Under the pieces are notes generated by a model. That model was not told the origin of the DNA. It saw only the letters and a program-made list of their open reading frames with translations, and ran no database searches. Below are positions 8,983 through 18,706 of a DNA stretch of 54,271 nucleotides, piece by piece. The stretch comes from Candidatus Bacteroides pullicola (GTDB lineage: Bacteria; Bacteroidota; Bacteroidia; Bacteroidales; Bacteroidaceae). The DNA is taken from positions 1 through 54,271 of the forward strand of contig DXCV01000081.1 in NCBI GenBank assembly GCA_019115825.1. Direction: 5' to 3'. Made by a program: the position numbers and the translations under genes. Positions within the stretch are counted from its first letter, which is position 1. Each line of letters begins with the position of its first letter.

Positions 8983-10086
8983 TCATTCTGCTTTACGCTC
9001 CTGTGCCAAGCCGATGAATACCGCCGACAACATCGTAAACACGTAGGCCTGGATGAACGCTACCAGCAACTCCAAGGCATTCATGAAGATGTTGAACAGC
9101 ACCGAAGCCACCGTCAGCGAACCGTTCAATGCCGGACCCATACTGGCCGTGATGAACACCAGCGAAGCCAGAATGAGCATGGCCACGTGACCGGCCAGCA
9201 TATTGGCAAACAGACGAATCATCAGCGCGAACGGCTTGGTGAAGATACCGAACAACTCGATGAACGGCATCATTGGCACCGGAACTTTCAACCACCAAGG
9301 CACTTCGGGCCAGAAGATGTCCTTCCAGTAATGTTTGGTTCCGAAGATATTGATGGCAAAAAATGTACACAGCGCCAAGACAAACGTTATCGCAATATTG
9401 CCCGTCACACTGGCACCTCCCGGGAAGACCGGAATCAGCCCCATCAGATTATTGATGAAGATGAAGAAGAAAGCAGTCAGCAAGTAAGGAGCAAACTTAC
9501 GGTAGTTAGGCCCTACGCAACTCTTTATCACATCATCGTTCACCATCATGATGAGCATCTCCATGAGTCCCACGAAGCCGCCCGGAGCACCGGTTTCCTT
9601 CGGATGCTTCCGATACCAGCGAGCCACGCTCAGCACGATGATGACCAGCAACAGGCTGTTGATGAACAAGGCCAGCGTCACCTTGGTAATGGAGATATCC
9701 AAAGGACGAACTTCGTTGCCGGACGCATCACGCTCCATTAGCTTACCCTCGTAAGGACTGCCCTCCGGCGCGATGGAGAATCCTTCATACGTGCCGCCGT
9801 TCTCCTCCAGACGGGAAGACAGGAAGGCGTGCCAGCCCGTCGTGCTACTGTGCACGATGATCGGCAAGGGAATGGTGACGTGCGTGTCTCCGATGGTTGT
9901 GATATGCCATTCATAAGCGTCACCAACGTGTCCGAATACAATCTCCTTCACATCCACCGGATTCGCCTCTTCCGTGGCCTCGGGCGTCGGAGCAGCATCA
10001 TTGTCGGCAGCCCATGCAGGCGCGGCACACAGCCCCCCTACCACAGCCAACAAGGTTCCTATCAATATAGTCCGTAATCGTTTCAT
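8983..10086 (-). CDS. atpB: F1F0 ATP synthase a subunit with exported N-terminal extension
   Basis: A 367-residue stator subunit, about 100 residues longer than the E. coli protein. Residues 1-27 look like a cleavable signal peptide (MKRLRTILIGTLLAVVGG, then APAWAADND), followed by an acidic, probably periplasmic stretch to about residue 130; the canonical helices then begin. The essential arginine is Arg291 in FALMIRLFANMLAGHVAM. Similar extensions are common in Bacteroidetes. Its start overlaps the stop of the small upstream gene by 4 nt (ATGA), suggesting translational coupling. Confidence 0.95.
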   Translation of the reverse strand: MKRLRTILIGTLLAVVGGLCAAPAWAADNDAAPTPEATEEANPVDVKEIVFGHVGDAYEWHITTIGDTHVTIPLPIIVHSSTTGWHAFLSSRLEENGGTYEGFSIAPEGSPYEGKLMERDASGNEVRPLDISITKVTLALFINSLLLVIIVLSVARWYRKHPKETGAPGGFVGLMEMLIMMVNDDVIKSCVGPNYRKFAPYLLTAFFFIFINNLMGLIPVFPGGASVTGNIAITFVLALCTFFAINIFGTKHYWKDIFWPEVPWWLKVPVPMMPFIELFGIFTKPFALMIRLFANMLAGHVAMLILASLVFITASMGPALNGSLTVASVLFNIFMNALELLVAFIQAYVFTMLSAVFIGLAQERKAE

Positions 10087-10493
10087 ATTTCTTTAGTTTC
10101 CATTTTCCGACTTTTCCCCAACCGGGAGAAAAACCACGAATCATATATCAAATAGATAAAATAGTTGATGACAAATGCAGCCACGACTACCGTCACCTCT
10201 GTCTGTACAGTCACGCAGAAAATGACGACCGCCATCACGGAAACAAACATCTTCACAATGCGGGCTAACAGATAGACCTGTACCAGTCGCTTCGTATTGC
10301 CGCCCTTTCCACTCCTGGCCACCCCTGCCATCAGCAATGCGCCAATCACATAGAAGTAGACAGGTATCCAGATATAGTCGGACAAGAACAAGGCGGGGCG
10401 GACCGCATGGAAAATCCACATTCCGATACCGCCTGTCAGCAGTGTCAGCAAGGCCGTTTCCACCAGATATTTCCGTATCTCTACACTATTCAT
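10083..10493 (-). CDS. AtpI-like small membrane protein of the atp operon
   Basis: A 136-residue protein with four predicted membrane segments (about residues 12-32, 38-57, 70-92, 97-118) and a basic tail. It sits between atpC and atpB, overlapping atpB by 4 nt. In many bacteria this position holds AtpI, proposed to help c-ring assembly or Mg2+ supply; similarity here is positional and topological, not in clear motifs. The function is therefore an inference. Confidence 0.75.
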   Translation of the reverse strand: MNSVEIRKYLVETALLTLLTGGIGMWIFHAVRPALFLSDYIWIPVYFYVIGALLMAGVARSGKGGNTKRLVQVYLLARIVKMFVSVMAVVIFCVTVQTEVTVVVAAFVINYFIYLIYDSWFFSRLGKSRKMETKEI

Positions 10494-10509
10494 CTTTGCA
10501 CGAAACGTA

Positions 10510-10755
10510 TCAACTTACACAGACGGAGACCTTGTTGTCGCTCATCTCGACAAAGCCTCCATGAATCTCCTCCGCGTGCTCCCCCTCCTTCGTCACATAC
10601 GACAGGGTTCCTGCCTGCAGGGACGAAATGATGGGGGCATGCTGCGGCAGAATGGTGAACGACCCCATCGTTCCCGGCAGGGTGACGTGCTCCACTTCGC
10701 CACTGAAGATTTCCTTTTCAGGCGAAAAGATTTCCAAATGCAACAAACCTTCCAT
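10510..10755 (-). CDS. atpC: F1F0 ATP synthase epsilon subunit, short form
   Basis: An 81-residue protein matching only the N-terminal beta-sandwich of epsilon (LHLEIFSPEKEIFSGEVEHVTLPGTMGSFTILPQHAPII). The E. coli subunit is about 138 residues and has a C-terminal two-helix domain that can insert into F1 and inhibit ATP hydrolysis; that domain is absent here. The frame ends at a normal stop codon and the next gene follows 16 nt later, so this is the natural length and not a truncation. It is preceded by atpD with a gap of only 6 nt. Confidence 0.95.
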   Translation of the reverse strand: MEGLLHLEIFSPEKEIFSGEVEHVTLPGTMGSFTILPQHAPIISSLQAGTLSYVTKEGEHAEEIHGGFVEMSDNKVSVCVS

Positions 10756-10761
10756 ACGCCT

Positions 10762-12441
<1,680 letters not shown>

Positions 12442-12507
12442 CTAAAATCGTACAGAAAGCCCTTGTTGTAATAACATTTTTTACACTTTCATCGGCGATT
12501 CTTACCC

Positions 12508-12595
12508 GTTATCCCTCCGTTATCCCTCCGTTACAACTCCGTTTCACCTTCGCTTCACCTTCGCTTCACCTTCGCTTCACCTTCGCTATTCCTCT
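12508..12595. repeat. 11-bp tandem repeat, 8 units, upstream of the atp operon
   Basis: Eight contiguous 11-bp units: two of GTTATCCCTCC, one GTTACAACTCC, one GTTTCACCTTC, three GCTTCACCTTC and one GCTATTCCTCT. A weaker ninth unit (GATTCTTACCC) may precede them. The array is pyrimidine-rich on the plus strand, purine-rich on the strand sense to the flanking genes. It lies between the DUF4252-type gene and atpD, about 140 bp upstream of the atp -7 box. The period is one helical turn and is not a multiple of three. Confidence 0.92.
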
Positions 12596-12668
12596 TATAT
12601 TCTATAGGAGAAACATGGGACGGATGGCAAACCGCGGGCGGAGCCGGATTGGCCTGGGAATGGCCATG

Positions 12669-12713
12669 AAAAAAGCGGATAAGTGGAAGTTTCCGGCTTC
12701 CTCCTATCCGCTT
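12669..12713 (-). terminator. Intrinsic terminator after the sigma/anti-sigma/DUF4252 operon
   Basis: Arms AAGCGGATA (12673-12681) and TATCCGCTT (12705-12713), with a further inner stem GGAAG/CTTCC. On the minus strand the hairpin runs into TTTTTT, 20 nt after the stop at 12733. Confidence 0.85.
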
Positions 12714-12732
12714 GGCATTCTTTCCTGGGTTC

Positions 12733-13395
12733 TTAGTAGACAAACTGTGTGTTCAGGTCTTTCATCTGTTCGTCCAAATCTCTCATTTGCTTCTCGAATT
12801 GCTTCCACGTGTCGCTATCGAAGTATGTTTTCAGCTCTTCGAGGGATACCAAATCTTTCAGTGCATCCAGTCCTTTCAGGGAATGCAGGTTCTCCCATCC
12901 TTTCGCGGGGATGCCCTCCCATGAAGACCTGTCTTGGTAGAGCAATATCATCTTGACTTCTTTGTCGGTCATGTTTCCTTCCAAGCAAATGAATTTCAGC
13001 GTTGCCGCACCATCCATCACCATGATCAGCTCTTTGATATTGATTTTTCCCTTTTGGCGGGCGATGTAAAACTCGGAGCTGGACGCAAGCCCCTTCTGCT
13101 TCATCAGCAATTCATATTTGGAGGACTTGACCAAGGCGCGGATGTCCTCAAGCATCTTCTTACGCACCTTGCTGTCCATGGTGGAGAGCACGCGGACTGC
13201 ATTCAGGTTCTTTACCTTGCCCAAGTAAATGTCGTCAGCGATGATGTCCGTATCCAGGCTCAACATGGCTTTGGAGATGTAGACCGATTTGACTTCTTTC
13301 ATGTCGCTGTACTTGTCGAACAATTTCTCTTGTGCCCATCCTGTCAAGGCAAACAGCAGGAGCATGGTTGTCATGCAAAATCTCATAGCTTTCAT
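12733..13395 (-). CDS. Secreted DUF4252-type protein of unknown function
   Basis: A 220-residue protein with an N-terminal signal peptide (MKAMRFCMTTMLLLFALTGWAQ) and a mature part opening EKLFDKYSDMKEVKSVYISKAMLSL. This opening, with the middle region NAVRVLSTMDSKVRKKMLEDI, is the pattern I associate with DUF4252 proteins of Bacteroidetes, commonly encoded with an ECF sigma factor. It is the last gene of that operon here, 21 nt after the putative anti-sigma gene. It is predicted periplasmic; the role is unknown and could be part of an envelope response. Confidence 0.75.
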   Translation of the reverse strand: MKAMRFCMTTMLLLFALTGWAQEKLFDKYSDMKEVKSVYISKAMLSLDTDIIADDIYLGKVKNLNAVRVLSTMDSKVRKKMLEDIRALVKSSKYELLMKQKGLASSSEFYIARQKGKINIKELIMVMDGAATLKFICLEGNMTDKEVKMILLYQDRSSWEGIPAKGWENLHSLKGLDALKDLVSLEELKTYFDSDTWKQFEKQMRDLDEQMKDLNTQFVY

Positions 13396-13416
13396 AAATC
13401 GTTTATCATTTGAGGG

Positions 13417-13926
13417 TTAATTTTCCAATTCGTTCCTTATTTCGTGATTGACGGCCTCAAGGTCTCTCTGCGTGTCTTCCAGCTGTTCCATGCCTGCCTT
13501 CCAATTCTGCGACATCTCGGTGAAGATGGCCTGCAAGGCACGGTGGGCATCTTCCGGATTGGTGAAGGTGTCCTGTGGGGTGGACGCAAGGACATCGTGG
13601 CGCATCTCGGTGATGCCCAATCCCAGCCCGACGAGCAGGAGTGCCGAAGCTGCCACACTGCCCCACCACAATCGGAGTCTGCGCGGCGCAGATGCCTTCC
13701 GGTCTATCCGTGCGGCCAGTTCCGTTTCCAAGTCTTCGGGCACCGGCACGTCTTCCACCGTGTCCTTATGGAGGGAGAGGAACAAGTCCCGCTCCGCCTG
13801 CAAGTCCTCGGGTAAGTCTTTGGCGGAGTGTAAGGCTTGCGTCAGTTTTTCCTCTTCTTGCTCGGTGGTCAGTCCGTCATAATATCGGGCCAGTAATTTT
13901 TCAATCTCTTCTCTTCTCATAGTCAT
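13417..13926 (-). CDS. Putative single-pass anti-sigma factor
   Basis: A 169-residue protein with a cytoplasmic N-terminal half (REEIEKLLARYYDGLTTEQEEEKL, the usual opening of Bacteroidetes anti-sigma-like proteins), one membrane segment near residues 84-106 (WWGSVAASALLLVGLGLGI) and a periplasmic tail ending in a helical, Gln/Glu-rich stretch. No zinc-binding HxxxCxxC motif is present. The gene overlaps the end of the sigma gene by 26 nt, which supports coupling. I chose the ATG at 13926; 13920 is equally possible. An inhibitor role is inferred from context. Confidence 0.7.
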   Translation of the reverse strand: MTMRREEIEKLLARYYDGLTTEQEEEKLTQALHSAKDLPEDLQAERDLFLSLHKDTVEDVPVPEDLETELAARIDRKASAPRRLRLWWGSVAASALLLVGLGLGITEMRHDVLASTPQDTFTNPEDAHRALQAIFTEMSQNWKAGMEQLEDTQRDLEAVNHEIRNELEN

Positions 13927-14416
13927 GCTGTTTAAAATAATCCTCTCGTATCTTCTTTCGGGCACGGGACAGCACCACGCGGATGTTGTTCGCGCTAAGC
14001 CCGGTCAGTTGTTCAATCTCTTGAAAAGTATATCCCAGCATGTCCCTCAATCGGATTACCTGTTGTTGCTGTAAGGGCAGGCGGGCGACAAGCGTCTGCA
14101 CCACCTGAACCTTGTCTCGGGCATCTGTCTCGTCGGGGGCAGTTATGGGCAAGGATTCTGTCAGTTCCACTTGTTGTCTTTCGCGCACGTAGCGGGGTGA
14201 GCGGAGCAAGTCCAGGCACATATTGCGCACCAAGGTCGTGCAGAAGGCTTCGGGATTGTCTATGATGCCCAGTGCATCCCGCTTGTCCCACAGTTTGAGG
14301 TATGCGTCTTGCAACACGTCTCGGGCATCGTCCTCGTTCTCCAACAGACGGAAGGCTACCCCGTAGAGTTTGCGGTGGTAGGGTAGGAACATCTTCTTAA
14401 AGCTGGCGGCATCCAT
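13901..14416 (-). CDS. ECF-type RNA polymerase sigma factor
   Basis: A 171-residue sigma-70 family protein of the extracytoplasmic group. Region 2 covers about residues 8-75 (YHRKLYGVAFRLLENEDDAR, DVLQDAYLKLWDKRDAL) and region 4 about residues 108-160, with the helix-turn-helix in LGYTFQEIEQLTGLSANNIR. There is no region 3, as usual for ECF factors. It is the first gene of an operon with a membrane protein and a secreted protein, the arrangement of a signal-responsive sigma/anti-sigma pair. A matching ECF-type promoter precedes it, so autoregulation is likely. Confidence 0.93.
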   Translation of the reverse strand: MDAASFKKMFLPYHRKLYGVAFRLLENEDDARDVLQDAYLKLWDKRDALGIIDNPEAFCTTLVRNMCLDLLRSPRYVRERQQVELTESLPITAPDETDARDKVQVVQTLVARLPLQQQQVIRLRDMLGYTFQEIEQLTGLSANNIRVVLSRARKKIREDYFKQHDYEKRRD

Positions 14417-14470
14417 TGGTTTCTATCATTCATTATTAAAAAGCGGGCCTTGCCGGCCGTTCACTGATAG

Positions 14471-14496
14471 GACGAGAACAGAAAGTGTTTTGTTAC
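14471..14496 (-). promoter_or_regulatory. Candidate autoregulated ECF promoter
   Basis: On the minus strand GTAAC (14492-14496) is followed after 17 bp by CGTC (14471-14474), the general -35 AAC / -10 CGTC layout of ECF sigma promoters, 54 nt before the sigma-factor ATG. No housekeeping TAnnTTTG box is evident here. Confidence 0.6.
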
Positions 14497-14507
14497 GCCT
14501 CATCGGG

Positions 14508-14544
14508 AAAAAATAATAGGCTTTGTCTCCCGACAAAGCCTATT
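14508..14544 (-). terminator. Intrinsic terminator downstream of galE
   Basis: A perfect 12-bp stem, AATAGGCTTTGT (14515-14526) with its complement at 14533-14544. On the minus strand it is followed by a T-rich tract (14508-14514). It lies about 180 nt after the galE stop, beyond a structured region. Confidence 0.85.
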
Positions 14545-14587
14545 CATAACACAAACACAAAATAAAACACGACAAAACTACTATGCA

Positions 14588-14699
14588 GTCTATCTGTTTG
14601 TGCGATGCGCGCAAGTGCAAACTTCAGGTATTCACATACCTATCAGTTGCCAGATAGACGCATGTGAGCCAAACAAATGCGGGGATGCATTTGTTTGGC
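14588..14699 (-). ncRNA. Candidate structured RNA in the galE 3' region
   Basis: Two structures follow the galE stop on the minus strand. First a perfect 13-bp hairpin (14668-14680 with 14687-14699). Then a three-way junction: closing stem GTCTATCTG/CAGATAGAC (14651-14659 with 14588-14596), an inner hairpin with 6-bp stem AGGTAT/ATACCT (14626-14641) and a second inner hairpin with stem GTTTG/CAAAC (14596-14622). An AT-rich stretch and a strong terminator at 14508-14544 come next. I do not recognise a known riboswitch or RNA family. It may be a 3'-UTR-derived small RNA, or the structure may be functional on the plus strand instead. Confidence 0.5.
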
Positions 14700-14721
14700 A
14701 TCCTTATATTATACCATTATA

Positions 14722-15756
14722 TTATTGTATTCCTTTTTCGCGAAGATGCAGTTGCCATTTCCATGCGGAGAGCAATGTGTCTTCAATGGGCGTGTCGGCT
14801 TTCCAGCCCAATTCGTTGTTGGCCAGTGAGGGGTCAGCCCATACTTTTTCAATGTCACCGGCACGACGCGGTGCTATCTGGTAGTTCAGCTTCACGCCTG
14901 TGGACTTCTCGAAAGCCTGCACCAGTTCGAGCACGGAAAGTCCGCGGCCTGTTCCGATGTTGAACACTTCAACCTTGGCTTTTTGCTTTTTCTCCAAGAT
15001 GCGCGCAATGGCTACCACGTGGGCTTTGGCCAAATCCACCACATTGATATAGTCGCGGATACACGTACCGTCGGGCGTGTTGTAGTCGTTGCCGAAGATG
15101 CTCAGCTTCTCGCGGATGCCGATGGCCGTTTGCACGATGTAAGGCACCAGGTTCTGCGGCACTCCATTGGGAAGTTCGCCCAGCAGGGCTGTCGGGTGTG
15201 CGCCAATCGGATTGAAGTAGCGCAAAAGTATGGCACTGATGGGAGAGCCGGAAGCCACAGTGTCCTGAATGATTTCCTCGTTGATTTGTTTTGTATTGCC
15301 GTATGGCGACTCGGCTTTCTTGATGGGAGCCTTTTCGGTCACCGGCAATACGTCCGGCTGTCCGTACACCGTGCATGAAGAAGAGAATACAATGCCTTCC
15401 ACGCCATACTTGGGCATCAGTTCGAGCAAGTTGATCAGCGAACCGATGTTGTTGCGGTAATAAAGCAAAGGCTTTTGCACGGATTCGCCCACAGCCTTGC
15501 TGGCGGCGAAGTGGATGATGGCCTTGATGCCTTGGTATTTGGCAAACACGCCTTCCAAACCGGCATAATCCAGACAATCAATTTTCTCGAATGCAGGGCG
15601 GATGCCTGATACGGCTTCGATGTTATCCACTACGTCTGCCCCCGAATTGGAGAGGTTATCAACGATGACAACGTCATAGCCGGCATTCTGAAGTTCTACT
15701 ACGGTGTGCGAACCGATATAGCCCGTACCTCCTGTCACTAAAATTTTCTCTTTCAT
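14722..15756 (-). CDS. galE: UDP-glucose 4-epimerase
   Basis: A 344-residue extended SDR enzyme that interconverts UDP-glucose and UDP-galactose using bound NAD. The Rossmann motif GGTGYIGS lies at residues 9-16, the catalytic Ser region is FSSSCTVYG, and the YxxxK pair is in SPYGNTKQ near residue 152. Length and motifs are normal. It has its own promoter-like sequence in the gap after rnfA. It serves galactose use and supply of precursors for surface polysaccharide. Confidence 0.97.
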   Translation of the reverse strand: MKEKILVTGGTGYIGSHTVVELQNAGYDVVIVDNLSNSGADVVDNIEAVSGIRPAFEKIDCLDYAGLEGVFAKYQGIKAIIHFAASKAVGESVQKPLLYYRNNIGSLINLLELMPKYGVEGIVFSSSCTVYGQPDVLPVTEKAPIKKAESPYGNTKQINEEIIQDTVASGSPISAILLRYFNPIGAHPTALLGELPNGVPQNLVPYIVQTAIGIREKLSIFGNDYNTPDGTCIRDYINVVDLAKAHVVAIARILEKKQKAKVEVFNIGTGRGLSVLELVQAFEKSTGVKLNYQIAPRRAGDIEKVWADPSLANNELGWKADTPIEDTLLSAWKWQLHLREKGIQ

Positions 15757-15793
15757 TGTATATAGCTTTTATGGCTTAAATGCTTATTCGCTA

Positions 15794-15827
15794 CAAATGT
15801 AGGCATTTTAATTGGCAATCTGCCAAA
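15794..15827 (-). promoter_or_regulatory. Probable galE promoter
   Basis: TTTG (15824-15827), 22 bp, then TACATTTG (15794-15801) on the minus strand, 37 nt before the galE ATG. The spacing is one base longer than the 19-21 consensus. Confidence 0.6.
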
Positions 15828-15844
15828 TTCTGGTGAAAAAACTG

Positions 15845-16447
15845 CTATCCGATTCCCAATACGGCAGACAAGCCCTTGTCTACTCCTGAAAATCCCATGA
15901 ACGCCATGGCCAGGAGACCGGCTGTCAGCAAGGCGATAGGAGTGCCCTGCATTCCTTTGGGGATGGCGGACAGGCTCATCTGTTCGCGCATACCGGCAAA
16001 TAAGACCAAGGCCAGCCCGAAGCCCAAAGCCGTGGCGAAAGCATAAATGACGCCTGTCAGCAGGTCAAAGTCTTTTTGTATAACCAGAATGGCCACGCCC
16101 AAGATGCAGCAATTGGTTGTAATCAACGGGAGGAATACGCCCAAAGCCTGATAGAGGGTGGGGGATACCTTTTTTAGGATAATCTCCACCATCTGCACGA
16201 GGCCGGCAATGACCAGGATAAAGGTAATGGTCTGCAAATAGCCCAACTCGAAGGCATCAAGCACGAACTTTTGCAGAAGATAGGTGACCACAGTGGACAA
16301 CGTAAGCACAAAGGCCACAGCTGCGGCCATGCCCAACGCCGTATCTATCTTCTTGGATACGCCCAGGAAAGGACAAATGCCCAAGAACTGGGACAGGACG
16401 ATGTTGTTGACAAATATCGCGGAAATGAAAATCAACAGGTATTCCAT
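15845..16447 (-). CDS. rnfA: Rnf electron transport complex subunit A
   Basis: A 200-residue inner-membrane protein with six hydrophobic segments, opening MEYLLIFISAIFVNNIVLSQFLGICPFLGVSKK, the characteristic RnfA/NqrE N-terminus. RnfA and RnfE form the paired core that holds a membrane iron-sulfur site; the cysteine in LGICPFLG and that in TTNCCILG are the expected ligands. It is the last gene of the rnf operon, 12 nt after rnfE. Confidence 0.96.
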   Translation of the reverse strand: MEYLLIFISAIFVNNIVLSQFLGICPFLGVSKKIDTALGMAAAVAFVLTLSTVVTYLLQKFVLDAFELGYLQTITFILVIAGLVQMVEIILKKVSPTLYQALGVFLPLITTNCCILGVAILVIQKDFDLLTGVIYAFATALGFGLALVLFAGMREQMSLSAIPKGMQGTPIALLTAGLLAMAFMGFSGVDKGLSAVLGIG

Positions 16448-16459
16448 AATTATTGTATT

Positions 16460-17047
16460 CTATTGTTCTTTTTTCAATCGGTTCACTATCGCAATCAGAT
16501 AACCCAAGGCTATGAATGCTCCCGGTGCCAGCACGAACAGCAACATACCATAGTCTTCGGAGAACAGCGTCAAGCTAAAGACCTTGCCCGTCCCCAACAG
16601 TTCGCGTACGCCACCCAGCAAGGTCAAGGCAATGGTGAATCCCAATCCGATGCCCAGCCCGTCAAAAAGGGAAGGCAAGGGTCTTTGCTTGGAAGCAAAA
16701 GCCTCGGCACGTCCCAGCACGATGCAGTTCACCACAATGAGGGGGATGAAAAGTCCCAGCGTGGCATACAGGGAGGGTACGTAAGCCTGCATCACCATCT
16801 GAAGCAAAGTGACAAACGACGCAATCACCACGATATAGGACGGGATGCGCACCATGTCCGGTATCAGGTTCTTGATGGCGGATATGACGACATTGGAGCA
16901 CACCAATACGAACATCGTGGCCAATCCCATGCCCATGCCGTTGAGGGCAGACGAGGTGGTGCCCAGTGTGGGACACATGCCCAGCAACAACACAAAGGTG
17001 GGATTTTCCTTGATAATCCCGTTTACCAATACTTTCAGGTTATTCAT
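16460..17047 (-). CDS. rnfE: Rnf electron transport complex subunit E
   Basis: A 195-residue polytopic membrane protein homologous to RnfE/NqrD. The N-terminus has NPTFVLLLGMCPTLGTTSSALNG, with the cysteine corresponding to that in RnfA, and a second cysteine lies in IVVNCIVLGR. It pairs with RnfA in the membrane and lies between rnfG and rnfA. Confidence 0.95.
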   Translation of the reverse strand: MNNLKVLVNGIIKENPTFVLLLGMCPTLGTTSSALNGMGMGLATMFVLVCSNVVISAIKNLIPDMVRIPSYIVVIASFVTLLQMVMQAYVPSLYATLGLFIPLIVVNCIVLGRAEAFASKQRPLPSLFDGLGIGLGFTIALTLLGGVRELLGTGKVFSLTLFSEDYGMLLFVLAPGAFIALGYLIAIVNRLKKEQ

Positions 17048-17067
17048 AATTTCAATCCTCCTTTTCT

Positions 17068-17682
17068 TTAGGATTCCACTTGTTGCGAGGCTCCGGTGGT
17101 GCCATCAGTCGTATCCTGTCCGGCGTATGCGGCGTATGCGGCATTGACAGCCGAAAGGAAGGCGCGTGTCGTGATGGTGGAAGCAGTGATGGCATCCACC
17201 TGCCCGCCGTCCTTGTCCACAGCCAAAGGCGCCTTGCCCGGATTCATCCCGATGATGTCACCTTTCCCGCCTTTTTTGAACCAAGAGTCTGCCTTCGAAC
17301 CCAAGCCAGGTGTCTCGGCATGGGACAGCAGGGAGTAATCCAATATGTTTCCTTCCGCATCAAATCCCACCAAGACGCGCAATGTCCCTCCAAAACCCAT
17401 GGTCGAGGCTTCTATGGCCGCACCGATGTACGTCCCTCCTTTAGTGGCCGGATAGACGGCATAGTCCACCCCGTTCACTTTTTGGATTTTCTGCTCGGCA
17501 ATGGGGTCGTTGTCAAAACCCGGCACCACGGCGCGTACCGCGTCGCTCAAGGCTCGGGCTTCAGCCTCGGCTATGGGTTCTGCCGTCAATTGGTTCACAT
17601 AGGCCAACAAGGCTACGGATATTGCCGTTACTCCCGTCAGCACCAACAGCATATTCTTTAAGGATGATTCCAGTTTTTTCAT
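17068..17682 (-). CDS. rnfG: Rnf electron transport complex subunit G (flavoprotein)
   Basis: A 204-residue protein with one N-terminal membrane helix (about residues 9-29) and an extracytoplasmic FMN-binding domain. The flavinylation site is expected at DAITASTITTRA near residue 164; the usual motif is DxxSGATxT, so this is a TAST variant that still keeps the acceptor threonine. A flavin transferase (ApbE) would be needed and is not encoded in this window. Its start overlaps the rnfD stop by 4 nt. Confidence 0.93.
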   Translation of the reverse strand: MKKLESSLKNMLLVLTGVTAISVALLAYVNQLTAEPIAEAEARALSDAVRAVVPGFDNDPIAEQKIQKVNGVDYAVYPATKGGTYIGAAIEASTMGFGGTLRVLVGFDAEGNILDYSLLSHAETPGLGSKADSWFKKGGKGDIIGMNPGKAPLAVDKDGGQVDAITASTITTRAFLSAVNAAYAAYAGQDTTDGTTGASQQVES

Positions 17683-18680
17683 TTTGTTTTTGCCACCTCC
17701 CCAAAGCGTTTAGGTTTGACATACGTATTAATCAGCGGTGTGAAAGCATTCATAATCAGGATGGCAAAGGACATGCCCTCCGGATAGGAGCCAAACAAGC
17801 GGATAACCACCGTCAGTAATCCGATGCAGGCACCATACAGCAGCATCCCCCGATGGCTCATGGGAGAAGTGACGTAATCCGTGGCCATGAAGATGGCGCC
17901 CAACATTACGCCGCCCGTCAGCAGATGCGTGAAGCCGTCGGCATACTTGGCCGGGTCTGCCCAATGCATGGCGGTGGTCAATACAAACACCGTTGCCAGG
18001 ATGGATACCGGGATATGCCACGTAATGATTTTCCGCCATAACATATAGGCCAATCCTAACAACAACGCCAAGGCACTTATCTCGCCGATGCAGCCCGGAT
18101 TATTTCCGAAAAACAGCGCAAAAGCATCCGGCAACTGGTCTGTCGACATGCCGGGTACTCCATTGATGATGCCCTTCATCACCGACAAAGGGGTAGCTGT
18201 GGTGACGGCATCCGTATAGACGGTCCATTGGCCGACGGCAGGCCATGTGGTCATCTGCGCAGGAAACGAGAGCAAAAGGAACGCACGCCCTGCCAAAGCT
18301 GGGTTGAACAGGTTGCACCCCAAGCCACCGAAGGACATCTTCACCACGCCGATGGCAAACAGTGCACCGAGAATGACAATCCACACGGGCAAATTGGAAG
18401 GCAAGTTGAAGGCCAGCAACACGCCGGTGATAATGGCCGAGCCATCGCTGATGGTGGTATCTGTCCGCTTCATCAGGTATTTCCCGATGACCCACTCGAA
18501 GAACACGCAGGAAGCCACGGAAACCAGCGTCACGATGAAAGCTCCTACCCCGAAGAAATACAATGATGCCAGGAAAGCCGGTACCAATGCCACCAGCACT
18601 CCATACATATTTTTGCGTACACTGTCACGCCCATGTATATGGGGTGACAAGGATATAATCAGTTTTTCCATAAGCGCCAA
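17679..18680 (-). CDS. rnfD: Rnf electron transport complex subunit D (flavoprotein)
   Basis: A 333-residue polytopic membrane protein of the RnfD/NqrB family, opening KLIISLSPHIHGRDSVRKNMYGV. The covalent FMN site is expected at the second threonine of DAVTTATPLSV near residue 175. The C-terminal membrane part contains PMSHRGMLLYGACIGLLTVVIR as in the family. It sits 26 nt after rnfC and overlaps rnfG. Confidence 0.95.
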   Translation of the reverse strand: MALMEKLIISLSPHIHGRDSVRKNMYGVLVALVPAFLASLYFFGVGAFIVTLVSVASCVFFEWVIGKYLMKRTDTTISDGSAIITGVLLAFNLPSNLPVWIVILGALFAIGVVKMSFGGLGCNLFNPALAGRAFLLLSFPAQMTTWPAVGQWTVYTDAVTTATPLSVMKGIINGVPGMSTDQLPDAFALFFGNNPGCIGEISALALLLGLAYMLWRKIITWHIPVSILATVFVLTTAMHWADPAKYADGFTHLLTGGVMLGAIFMATDYVTSPMSHRGMLLYGACIGLLTVVIRLFGSYPEGMSFAILIMNAFTPLINTYVKPKRFGEVAKTK

Positions 18681-18706
18681 TCCTATTGGGGTTATTCTAA
18701 ATCAAC

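Noticed and set aside
12555..12743. 62-codon minus-strand frame crossing the 11-bp array and the terminator
   Set aside because: It covers a terminator hairpin and the last codons of the DUF4252-type gene in another frame, and part of it is only repeat sequence read out of register.
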